Assembly (NCBI GenBank): GCA_900538355.1
Contig: UPXS01000001.1
Span: forward strand, 62,001 to 126,000
Length of the DNA: 64,000 nucleotides
DNA from: an uncultured Veillonella sp.
Lineage (GTDB): Bacteria > Bacillota > Negativicutes > Veillonellales > Veillonellaceae
Reading direction: 5' to 3'
Under the pieces are notes generated by a model. That model saw only the letters and a program-made list of their open reading frames with translations. It had not been told where the DNA came from and searched no databases. Below, piece after piece: positions 27,675-35,107 of the stretch; the stretch's first letter is position 1; each line of letters starts with the position of its first letter. The translations under genes were made by a program, and so were the position numbers.

Positions 27675-27676
27675 TT

Positions 27677-28519
27677 ATGGCCGATACTAAAAGTATGGTA
27701 GATGAGATTTTAAAGCGTGTATTGATGCGTATCGATGGTGCTGATTTAAGCAAAACTACAGGCGCAACAGGTAATGCATCATGTGCTTCGTCACCTGTAA
27801 GTTCACCTACTACAAATCAACTACAAACTTCAATGCTCACTGAACACGTAGGCAGTACTACAACAGGCGATACAATTGGTCTAGTAATTGCCAATGTAGA
27901 CAGTCAAGTATTGGAAGCTATGAAGCTCACTAAGTCATATCGATCTATCGGTATCTTAGGTTCACGTACAGGTGCAGGGCCGCAAATCATGGCCGCTGAT
28001 GAAGCTGTAAAAGCAACAAATACCGAGATTGTTAGCATTGAACTTGCCCGTGATATGAAAGGTGGCGCCGGTTCTGGCTCCCTTATCATATTTGGCGGCG
28101 ATGATGTATCTGATGTAAGACGCTCTGTAGAGGTAGCATTACGTGAATTAGAACGTACCTTCGGCGAAGTATATATGAACGAAGCTGGTCATGTGGAGGT
28201 TCAATATACAGCTCGTGCAGGGGAAGCATTAGTGACTGCCTTCGGGACACCAGAGGGTAAAGCCTTTGGCTTAATCGTTGGAGCCCCAGCAGCTATTGGT
28301 GTAGTTATGGCGGATACAGCAGTTAAATCAGCTAATGTAGATGTAGTAGGTTATCGTTCTCCATCGAGTTCAGCTATGAGTAACGAAGTTATTTTACAAA
28401 TTAGTGGTGATTCTGGCGCTGTTAAACAAGCTGTAAAAGCAGCACGTGATGTAGGTTTAGCTTTACTAGAAACTATGGGAGACAGACCTAAGAATAAAGG
28501 TAATGCTTACATTATGTAA
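27677..28519 (+). CDS. pduB: Full-length PduB shell protein with N-terminal encapsulation helix
   Basis: A 280-residue protein. The two-BMC body from about residue 53 is very close to the protein at 17767. Here it carries an extra N-terminal segment, KSMVDEILKRVLMRIDGADL, then a Ser/Thr-rich linker. In Salmonella the matching extension connects shell and enzyme core. It follows pduA by two bases, the standard pduAB order. Confidence 0.94.
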   Translation: MADTKSMVDEILKRVLMRIDGADLSKTTGATGNASCASSPVSSPTTNQLQTSMLTEHVGSTTTGDTIGLVIANVDSQVLEAMKLTKSYRSIGILGSRTGAGPQIMAADEAVKATNTEIVSIELARDMKGGAGSGSLIIFGGDDVSDVRRSVEVALRELERTFGEVYMNEAGHVEVQYTARAGEALVTAFGTPEGKAFGLIVGAPAAIGVVMADTAVKSANVDVVGYRSPSSSAMSNEVILQISGDSGAVKQAVKAARDVGLALLETMGDRPKNKGNAYIM

Positions 28520-28611
28520 TGAATGTTAGTTCAAAGAGTCAAATATTCATTACATATCATTAGCACGTCGCAATAGATGATACTTTCACAATGTGAATAG
28601 GAGGATTCATA

Positions 28612-28791
28612 ATGGCAGAACTAAATGAACAAATGTTACGGGCTATCATTATGGACATAATGGATGAAGTAGGTATGCTCAAGGATGAGCCTGTTCAGGC
28701 GACACCGAAAGAAGAACCTAAAACAGAATCTCAAGAACCAGAGTTAAAAGATTTGATTCTTCAAATGTTAGTAGATATGCAACGTAGCTAA
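28612..28791 (+). CDS. Small protein with two encapsulation-peptide-like helices
   Basis: A 59-residue protein that I do not recognise as any named pdu gene. Residues 3-20 (ELNEQMLRAIIMDIMDEV) closely parallel the start of PduD. Residues 44-57 (ELKDLILQMLVDMQ) resemble the start of PduP. They are joined by a Pro/Glu/Lys-rich linker. A good AGGAGG lies nine bases ahead of the ATG. The gene is framed by pduB and pduK in the same direction, with no overlap, so it is likely real. A role as a bridge between cargo and shell is inferred. Confidence 0.72.
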   Translation: MAELNEQMLRAIIMDIMDEVGMLKDEPVQATPKEEPKTESQEPELKDLILQMLVDMQRS

Positions 28792-28857
28792 CGTTATAGG
28801 AATGCATGAATCCTGTGTGCGAATCATCAACAGAAATAGACGTCGGGAGGTGGCATA

Positions 28858-29388
28858 GTGAAAAATTCACTAGGGTTACTAGAAGTAGCTGGTTTATTGG
28901 GGGCTATCACCGCATCAGATGCAATGGTTAAAGCTGCAAATGTACGGTTGATAGGAATAGAAAAGGCGAGAGGCCTTGGTTGGATGACCGTAAAGGTTGC
29001 CGGTGATGTAGCAGCTGTGGAAGCGGCTGTTCAGACTGGTGTGGCTCTTACAAGAGGGATGAACCTATATGTAGCTCATAAGGTAATTCCACGGCCTGCA
29101 GAAGGCTTAGTAGAATCCTTTAATGATGACTTTACAGATAAACCGGCTAAAGTATCTGATGATACACAGTTAACTAAGGTGAGTACTAGTGTTCAAGAAA
29201 CTAAGGAAATCGTAGAAACCGAACCAGTCAAAGCTGAAGTTACAACTTCTAAAACAGAGAAACCCAAATTAGATAAAAAGGTTGTTGAGGTGTTAGATGA
29301 AATTGTATCTACCATCATAGAACCGAAAAGTTCTAAGTCTACAGGTACAAAGAAAACAACACCAAAGAAAAACTCTAAAAAGAAATAA
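28858..29388 (+). CDS. pduK: PduK-like shell protein with long C-terminal extension
   Basis: A 176-residue protein starting at GTG after GGGAGGTGG. Residues 1-85 are a BMC domain with PduK-type features (SLGLLEVAGLLGAITASDAM, GLGWMTVKVAGDVAAVEAAV and HKVIPRPAEGLV). The remaining 90 residues are low in hydrophobicity. They include a short amphipathic stretch (DKKVVEVLDEIVSTII) and end in a Lys/Thr/Ser-rich tail. Salmonella PduK has a cysteine-containing extension for an iron-sulfur cluster; no cysteine is present here, so that function is not expected. Confidence 0.88.
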   Translation: MKNSLGLLEVAGLLGAITASDAMVKAANVRLIGIEKARGLGWMTVKVAGDVAAVEAAVQTGVALTRGMNLYVAHKVIPRPAEGLVESFNDDFTDKPAKVSDDTQLTKVSTSVQETKEIVETEPVKAEVTTSKTEKPKLDKKVVEVLDEIVSTIIEPKSSKSTGTKKTTPKKNSKKK

Positions 29389-29414
29389 AGTAGTAAATAA
29401 TAAAGGAGATTATC

Positions 29415-29690
29415 ATGAATAACGCATTAGGCATGGTAGAAACAAAAGGTTTAGTAGGCGCAATTGAAGCGGCTGACGCAATGGTAAAAGCGGCTAACGT
29501 TACATTAGAAGGTACTGAAAAAATTGGTTCCGGTCTTGTAACTGTAATGGTTCGTGGCGATGTAGGCGCTGTAAAAGCAGCTGTTGATGCAGGCTGTGCA
29601 GCAGCACAAAAAGTTGGTGAAGTAGTATCTACTCATGTAATTCCTCGTCCTCATAGCGACGTAGAATTAATCCTACCTAAGAAAGGATAA
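29415..29690 (+). CDS. pduJ: PduJ/PduA-type hexameric shell protein
   Basis: A 91-residue single BMC domain, almost identical in sequence to the protein at 27393 (NALGMVETKGLVGAIEAADAM and VMVRGDVGAVKAAVDAGC). By position between pduK and pduL it corresponds to pduJ. AAAGGAG precedes the ATG. Confidence 0.93.
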   Translation: MNNALGMVETKGLVGAIEAADAMVKAANVTLEGTEKIGSGLVTVMVRGDVGAVKAAVDAGCAAAQKVGEVVSTHVIPRPHSDVELILPKKG

Positions 29691-29696
29691 TAGCTT

Positions 29697-30317
29697 ATGG
29701 ATCGGGAACAGATTCGTGCTATCGTACGAGAAGTGATCGAAGCCATGTTCGAATCGTCCATTCCCGTAGGTGTGAGCAATAGACATGTCCATCTATGTCA
29801 GGCGGACTGGGATGTATTATTCCCGAATCAGGCTATTACTAAGAAAAGTGACTTAAAACAAACTGGAGAGTTTGCTTCAGAACAAACCGTTACTTTAGTG
29901 GGGCCTAAAGGGGTCATTCAAAATGTCCGTGTACTAGGTCCTCTTAGAAAACAGTCACAAGTGGAGGTATCGTTGACCGATGCTCGTACATTAGGCATAA
30001 AGCCTCCTATTGTGCTATCTGGTCATTTAGAATCAGCCGCAGAGATTACTCTATGTACTGAAAACGGAGAAATAACAAAACCTATTTGTATTGTTGCAAA
30101 GCGACATATTCATATGTCGCCGGATGATGCAAAACGGCTCCATGTAAACGATGGTGATAGCGTTAATGTTGAACTTCAAACGCCAGAACGAACCACTGTA
30201 TTTGGTGATGTCATCGTTCGAGTCGTACCTGGTTTTGTCCTAGAACTCCATATTGATACAGATGAGGCAAATGCTGCCAATGTACAAGGTACAGTGATGG
30301 CGAGAATTGTACAGTAA
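29697..30317 (+). CDS. pduL: Phosphate propanoyltransferase
   Basis: A 206-residue PduL, which swaps CoA for phosphate on propionyl-CoA to recycle CoA inside the compartment. The metal-binding histidines are H30 and H32 (SNRHVHL) and H137 and H139 (KRHIHMS). The first 18 residues (DREQIRAIVREVIEAMFE) look like an encapsulation helix. AAGGATA precedes the ATG. No propionate kinase (pduW) is present here, so the acyl-phosphate must be used by an enzyme encoded elsewhere. Confidence 0.95.
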   Translation: MDREQIRAIVREVIEAMFESSIPVGVSNRHVHLCQADWDVLFPNQAITKKSDLKQTGEFASEQTVTLVGPKGVIQNVRVLGPLRKQSQVEVSLTDARTLGIKPPIVLSGHLESAAEITLCTENGEITKPICIVAKRHIHMSPDDAKRLHVNDGDSVNVELQTPERTTVFGDVIVRVVPGFVLELHIDTDEANAANVQGTVMARIVQ

Positions 30318-30330
30318 AGTAGGTGATACG

Positions 30331-31167
30331 ATGAAGGGTTTGAAAAAGGCAAATAATACATTGCAAGAGTTCTCTGAGCTTGTAGAGTCCAAACAAGTGA
30401 GTTCTCATAATCAAAAGAATTTGCGTGTAGGTATTGACCTTGGTACATCATCTATTGTCCTATCCGTAGTTAACGACAAAGGTAAACCTATTTATGGTGC
30501 CTTTGAATACAATGAGTCCATTCGAGATGGCCTTGTAGTTGACTATGTGGGAGCTGTTACAATTACGCGAGCGTTAAAGGCTAAAGCGGAAGCAGCCTTA
30601 GGCACAGAACTTGTATATGCCGCAGCAGCTGTTCCACCTGGAACGATAGGCAAGAATAAAGATGTAGTAGGTCACGTTCTAGAAAGCGCCGGTTTTGAAG
30701 TGACTTGTATTCTAGACGAACCTACCGCTGCTGCTAATGTGCTAGGCATTACTGATGGCGCTGTTATCGACGTCGGTGGTGGTACTACGGGCATAAGCAT
30801 TTTGAAGGATGGCCGCGTTGTATATACCGTAGATGAGCCGACAGGGGGTACCCATATGAACCTTGTTATTAGTGGGGCCTATGGGATCTCCATCCCGGAA
30901 GCGGAGGCTTATAAGCGCAATGAAGCTAATAAACGCGATGTATATGCAACCATACGGCCTGTTGTTGAAAAAATGGCAGCTATTTCTAAGCGTGCGTTAC
31001 AAGAGGGTGGTTATGAAAAAGGGACTCCTATTGTTGTTGTAGGTGGTGCTTCTAATTTTGAGGAGTTTACAAAAACTTTCAGTCAATATATAGGATTACC
31101 TGTAGATAAGCCACTATATCCAGAATTTGTAACGCCCTTAGGGATTGCCATGGGAAGTGAGCATTAA
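30331..31167 (+). CDS. eutJ: EutJ-like actin-fold chaperone protein
   Basis: A 278-residue member of the EutJ family (Hsp70/actin fold). VGIDLGTSSIVLSVVND is phosphate loop 1, VIDVGGGTTGISIL loop 2, and VVGGASNFEEF the adenosine motif. EutJ is normally part of ethanolamine operons and is a presumed chaperone. Its place in a pdu cluster is noteworthy, since PduG fills the reactivation role already. AGGTGA precedes the ATG at 30331, chosen over an upstream ATG overlapping pduL. Confidence 0.88.
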   Translation: MKGLKKANNTLQEFSELVESKQVSSHNQKNLRVGIDLGTSSIVLSVVNDKGKPIYGAFEYNESIRDGLVVDYVGAVTITRALKAKAEAALGTELVYAAAAVPPGTIGKNKDVVGHVLESAGFEVTCILDEPTAAANVLGITDGAVIDVGGGTTGISILKDGRVVYTVDEPTGGTHMNLVISGAYGISIPEAEAYKRNEANKRDVYATIRPVVEKMAAISKRALQEGGYEKGTPIVVVGGASNFEEFTKTFSQYIGLPVDKPLYPEFVTPLGIAMGSEH

Positions 31168-31168
31168 T

Positions 31169-31660
31169 ATGGATGCATTAGTTAAACTGGTGCTAGAACG
31201 CCTAGAAAAGCGCATGACATCCACTGCTACGTTTATGGTCACAGAATGCAATAACTATGATGAACATATATTGTTGCAGAACCAACTCATTTCTTTTGCT
31301 GGTATAGATTATGGTCATATACGAGAGTTAATGAGCAATACATTGGTGCCTTGGGTAGCCTGTTTGCACCGTGCATTAGCGTATGACTGTGAGGTGACAA
31401 TACGCCTCGCAGTTCCTGTAACCTCGTTGATGAATCCATCAGTTATTCTAGATTGGCCTATCAAATTTCTAGATAAATTTGGTCGTCCTATATATGCTAG
31501 CCATCAAGGCTGGATAACGGCCTCTTTTGTAAGATCTTGTGAAAGTCAGTCTATTATCGTCATATATAGGGGACAACGGTTTACCATGGCTGCTCGAGAT
31601 GAAATTGAGCGCTTACATATCACAATAATTGAAGGGAACGAGAAGTATGCAAGTCGGTAA
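31169..31660 (+). CDS. pduM: PduM microcompartment assembly protein
   Basis: A 163-residue protein, the same length as Salmonella PduM. The start MDALVKLVLERLEKRMTSTA and the C-terminal QRFTMAARDEIERLHI match. PduM is needed for proper compartment assembly; its biochemical role is unknown. It starts two bases after the eutJ-like stop, and its end overlaps pduN by 14 bases. Confidence 0.9.
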   Translation: MDALVKLVLERLEKRMTSTATFMVTECNNYDEHILLQNQLISFAGIDYGHIRELMSNTLVPWVACLHRALAYDCEVTIRLAVPVTSLMNPSVILDWPIKFLDKFGRPIYASHQGWITASFVRSCESQSIIVIYRGQRFTMAARDEIERLHITIIEGNEKYASR

Positions 31661-31913
31661 AGTAGTGGGTAGTATCGTATCTACTCAAAAGCATGAATCT
31701 CTAAAGGGAATGAAACTGATGATGGTAGATATTCTCGATGGAGAACAAGAGTTGACGGGGCGCATAGAAATCGCCGTCGATACAGTATGTGCTGGTGAAG
31801 GTGAATATGTGCTTCTAACTCGAGGCTCATCGGCACGGCATATTTTCGAAGATGATAATGGCACTGCAGTAGATTGCGCTATTGTGGGTATTATTGATAG
31901 TTTTGAAAAATAA
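31647..31913 (+). CDS. pduN: PduN pentameric vertex protein
   Basis: An 88-residue EutN/CcmL-family protein (MQVGKVVGSIVSTQKHESL, LMMVDILDG and VGIIDSFEK) that forms pentamers closing the vertices of the shell. It starts inside the end of pduM with GAACGAGAAG ahead. Without it compartments are malformed in Salmonella. Confidence 0.94.
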   Translation: MQVGKVVGSIVSTQKHESLKGMKLMMVDILDGEQELTGRIEIAVDTVCAGEGEYVLLTRGSSARHIFEDDNGTAVDCAIVGIIDSFEK

Positions 31914-32044
31914 TTGTATAGGAAATAGCTGGTGCCAGAGTTAAACCTAGTTATTGTGTCACATCATGAATGTATCCTTGATTGTGTACACCGTTAGTTG
32001 ACATGGTCATTGCATCAGCAATGCAACCTATATGGAGGTTCATG
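31914..32044 (+). other. Gap ahead of pduP
   Basis: About 130 bases, the longest gap in the second half of the operon. It includes the palindrome TTGCATCAGCAATGCAA (about 32010-32026), which could fold into a small hairpin just ahead of the ribosome site. No promoter is clear. Confidence 0.35.
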
Positions 32045-33475
32045 ATGGAAAACAATACACAGTTGAAAGAAATGATCCGCTCCATGGTTATAGATGTATT
32101 ACAGGGGCAAAAGCATGAAGCAGCCTCATCAAAACCTTTTAAACAAGCGCCTAGAGGTCAAGTTGAACCAGGTGTATTTGATACCGTTGATGAGGCCATT
32201 CAAGCAGCAAAAGCAGCGCAAGCGCGCTTTGAAGATTGCACCTTGGCAACCCGTGAAAAGGTAATAGCAGACATCCGTGCTGCTATGCGCCCACGAGTAC
32301 AAGAGTTGGCTCAAAAAACTGTTGAAGAAACAGGAATGGGTCGTGTTGCAGATAAAGTATTGAAATTAAACCTTACACTCGATAAAACACCGGGTGTAGA
32401 AGATCTCGTTACAGAATGTGAAACCGGAGACAACGGCATGACATTATATGAATTGTCTGCCTACGGTGTCATCGGTGCTATTACACCAAGTACAAATCCA
32501 GCAGAAACGTTAATATGTAATACAATTGGTATGCTAGCAGCAGGGAATGCCGTATTCTTTAGTGTGCATCCTGGTGCTAAGCATCTTAGTCGATTGTTAG
32601 TTAGTGAACTTAACCAAATCATCGCTAAATCGATTGGCATTGAAAACCTAATCGTTACACTTCGTGAGCCATCTATTGAGTCCGCTCAAGAGATGATGTT
32701 GCACCCCGATGTGAGCTTACTTGTTGTTACTGGTGGGCCTGGCGTAGTAAAACAAGCGCTTCAAAGTGGCAAAAAGGTTATCGGTGCTGGTGCTGGTAAT
32801 CCACCAGCCTTTGTAGATGAAACAGCAGATATTAAAAAGGCAGCTCAAGATATCGTCCTCGGTGCTAGCCTCGATAATAATATTCTATGTATCGCTGAAA
32901 AGAGCGTCGTTGCTATGCGCCAAATTGAGCCACAGCTAGTTCAAGAAATGGTGAAAGCAGGATGCGTCCTCATTGAAAATCAACAAGATATTCAACGCTT
33001 AGTGGATTTAACTGTATTACCGAATGGGACACCAAACAAAAAGTTCGTCGGTAAGAATGCAAGCGTCATTCTTGATGCAGCACATATTCCGTACAACGGT
33101 GATCCACGATTGATTATCATGCGTACACCAAAAGACCATCCATTTGCAGTGATTGAAATGTTAATGCCTATTCTACCGGTTGTAACGGTAGATAGCTTTG
33201 ATGAAGGTCTCGATGTATGCTTGATGTTAGAAGCGGGCTTACATCATACGGCAACCATGCATTCTTTGAATATGGAACGTCTCAATCGGATGGCTCGTAA
33301 GATGAAAACATCTATTTTTGTTAAGAATGGTCCATCCTATGCAGGGCTTGGTTTTAGTGGTGAAGGTACGACAACCTTTACAATTGCTACACCTACTGGG
33401 GAATCTACTACATCAGCGCGCTGCTTTGCACGCCGTCGTAGATGTTGCTTAACAACAGGATTCAATATTCGATAG
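32045..33475 (+). CDS. pduP: CoA-acylating propionaldehyde dehydrogenase
   Basis: About 476 residues. PduP oxidises propionaldehyde to propionyl-CoA with NAD+. The N-terminal helix TQLKEMIRSMVIDVLQ is the encapsulation peptide. The catalytic cysteine is in DNNILCIAEKSVV. The C-terminus (FARRRRCCLTTGF) is typical. GGAGGT at 32034-32039 is best spaced for the ATG at 32045; an ATG one codon earlier is possible. An apparent longer frame to 31982 lacks a ribosome site. Confidence 0.95.
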   Translation: MENNTQLKEMIRSMVIDVLQGQKHEAASSKPFKQAPRGQVEPGVFDTVDEAIQAAKAAQARFEDCTLATREKVIADIRAAMRPRVQELAQKTVEETGMGRVADKVLKLNLTLDKTPGVEDLVTECETGDNGMTLYELSAYGVIGAITPSTNPAETLICNTIGMLAAGNAVFFSVHPGAKHLSRLLVSELNQIIAKSIGIENLIVTLREPSIESAQEMMLHPDVSLLVVTGGPGVVKQALQSGKKVIGAGAGNPPAFVDETADIKKAAQDIVLGASLDNNILCIAEKSVVAMRQIEPQLVQEMVKAGCVLIENQQDIQRLVDLTVLPNGTPNKKFVGKNASVILDAAHIPYNGDPRLIIMRTPKDHPFAVIEMLMPILPVVTVDSFDEGLDVCLMLEAGLHHTATMHSLNMERLNRMARKMKTSIFVKNGPSYAGLGFSGEGTTTFTIATPTGESTTSARCFARRRRCCLTTGFNIR

Positions 33476-33486
33476 GTGGTGAGCAT

Positions 33487-34605
33487 ATGAATAAATGGAC
33501 TTTTCCAACTCAAATTTATGCAGGACCAGATTCGTTGAATCGTCTTACAGAATTTAATAATGAATCCATCCTTATCATATGTGATCCATTTTTAAAAGAT
33601 TCTCCAAGCCTTACGTATGTGATGGGCTTAATGGATAGTAAAAATAAGGTAACAATCTATACTGATGTAGTACCTGACCCACCCATAACTCATGTAGTAA
33701 AAGGCATTGAATTTATGGAAGGTATTAAACCAACCGTCATCATTGCTATAGGTGGTGGATCTTGCATTGATATGAGCAAAGGGATTGCTTATTTTGGTCG
33801 TAAATTAAAGCATATGGATATCAAATCCTTTATTGCCGTGCCTACGACTAGCGGCACAGGGTCTGAAGTGACCTCTTTTGCTGTTCTTACCGATAGCGAA
33901 ACACAAATTAAGTATCCTCTTGTGGATGATGCGGTATTACCTGATGAAGCTTTATTAACGCCATTATTTGTAAAAACATCTCCGCCAAGTGTTACTGCTT
34001 TTAGTGGTATGGATGTACTAGTTCATGCGCTAGAAGCCTATGTAGCGACTGCTGCTAATAACTTTACCGATGCATTGGCCCAACAGGCGATTGAGCTTGT
34101 CTTTGAATATTTGCCAAAATGTCATAAGCCAACAGCAACAGAGCAAGACCGCATGTCTATGCACGAAGCATCATGCCTTGCAGGGCTTTCCTTTAACAAG
34201 GCTGGCGTAGGTATTGTTCATGCTATGGCACATCAATTGGGAGGCCAATTCCATGTGCCTCATGGTTTAGCAAATAGTATGCTCTTACCGTATGTAATCG
34301 GCTTTAACTGCTCCCACAATCCGGCGGTAGCGAAGAAGTATGCCCATTTATCTGCTAAACTTGGCTTTGCAGCTCATAATGCATCAGAGACGGATAAATT
34401 AGCTGCTCTTATAAAGGCTATCGTTACATTGCAACATACATTAGACTGTCCAATGAACCTTACCGCCTTTGGTGTAGATGAAGCTGTATCGGAAGCTAAG
34501 CTCGACCTTATGGCAAATAGAGCACTAGAAGATATGTGCTATAGATTCAATCCGTATCCGGCTAATCATGATGATCTGGTTAGCTTGTATAAAAAGGTGC
34601 TGTAA
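33487..34605 (+). CDS. pduQ: Propanol dehydrogenase, iron-containing
   Basis: A 372-residue group III alcohol dehydrogenase that reduces propionaldehyde to 1-propanol and recycles NAD+ for PduP. GGGSCIDMSKG binds the cofactor. The metal ligands lie in GMDVLVHALEAY and HAMAHQLGG-QFHVPHG. GGTGGTGAG precedes the ATG. Last gene of the operon; a terminator follows. Confidence 0.94.
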   Translation: MNKWTFPTQIYAGPDSLNRLTEFNNESILIICDPFLKDSPSLTYVMGLMDSKNKVTIYTDVVPDPPITHVVKGIEFMEGIKPTVIIAIGGGSCIDMSKGIAYFGRKLKHMDIKSFIAVPTTSGTGSEVTSFAVLTDSETQIKYPLVDDAVLPDEALLTPLFVKTSPPSVTAFSGMDVLVHALEAYVATAANNFTDALAQQAIELVFEYLPKCHKPTATEQDRMSMHEASCLAGLSFNKAGVGIVHAMAHQLGGQFHVPHGLANSMLLPYVIGFNCSHNPAVAKKYAHLSAKLGFAAHNASETDKLAALIKAIVTLQHTLDCPMNLTAFGVDEAVSEAKLDLMANRALEDMCYRFNPYPANHDDLVSLYKKVL

Positions 34606-34639
34606 ATCTATATAACGCCGATAGTAACATAATGTTTTG

Positions 34640-34680
34640 AAAAGAGACTTTAATGATTTCATTGAAGCCTCTTTTTTATT
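34640..34680 (+). terminator. Terminator of the pdu operon
   Basis: An imperfect stem (AAAGAGACTTTAAT with ATTGAAGCCTCTTT, one mismatch and one G-U pair), four-to-six-base loop and a run of six T. Confidence 0.75.
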
Positions 34681-35107
34681 TATATATGTATAGGCTTACT
34701 CTTTATTGATGGACATAAAATAATGGATTTCTATTGAATGTTACTAAGTTACTAAGTTTACATAGCCTATTAATTTATTACCGACGTTATGTGCTATTAG
34801 ATACACCTTTTTTCATCTTAGAATGATATAATATTTTTTACATCTTATTCCGATGTAGAGGTGTTATTCAAATTTAGTCATATTCCATATAACTCATTGG
34901 AATATAGAATAACGTAGATTTTATCTACATTTGTTGTATAATATGTATAGGATATTTAAAAAATTAGATATTTTTGTGAAAGTATATCCTCGTCTAATTT
35001 AATTAGATGCTTAGTATATTTTATGTGAGCTTCATATTAAATGTACTACTTTCACAATATGAGTATGATCTTGTGTGGTCATACGGTTTTTGAAAAGAGA
35101 GGTATTT
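34681..35107 (+). promoter_or_regulatory. Long upstream region of the activase-like gene
   Basis: About 430 AT-rich bases. It holds a possible -10 (TATAAT, 34937-34942) with a weak -35, an inverted repeat ATATTCC...GGAATAT (about 34880-34906), and a further palindrome near 34992-35010. It also holds TGTGAAAGTA (34974-34983), whose exact complement occurs at 35047-35056. The density of dyads suggests regulation, but no named operator was confirmed. Confidence 0.45.
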
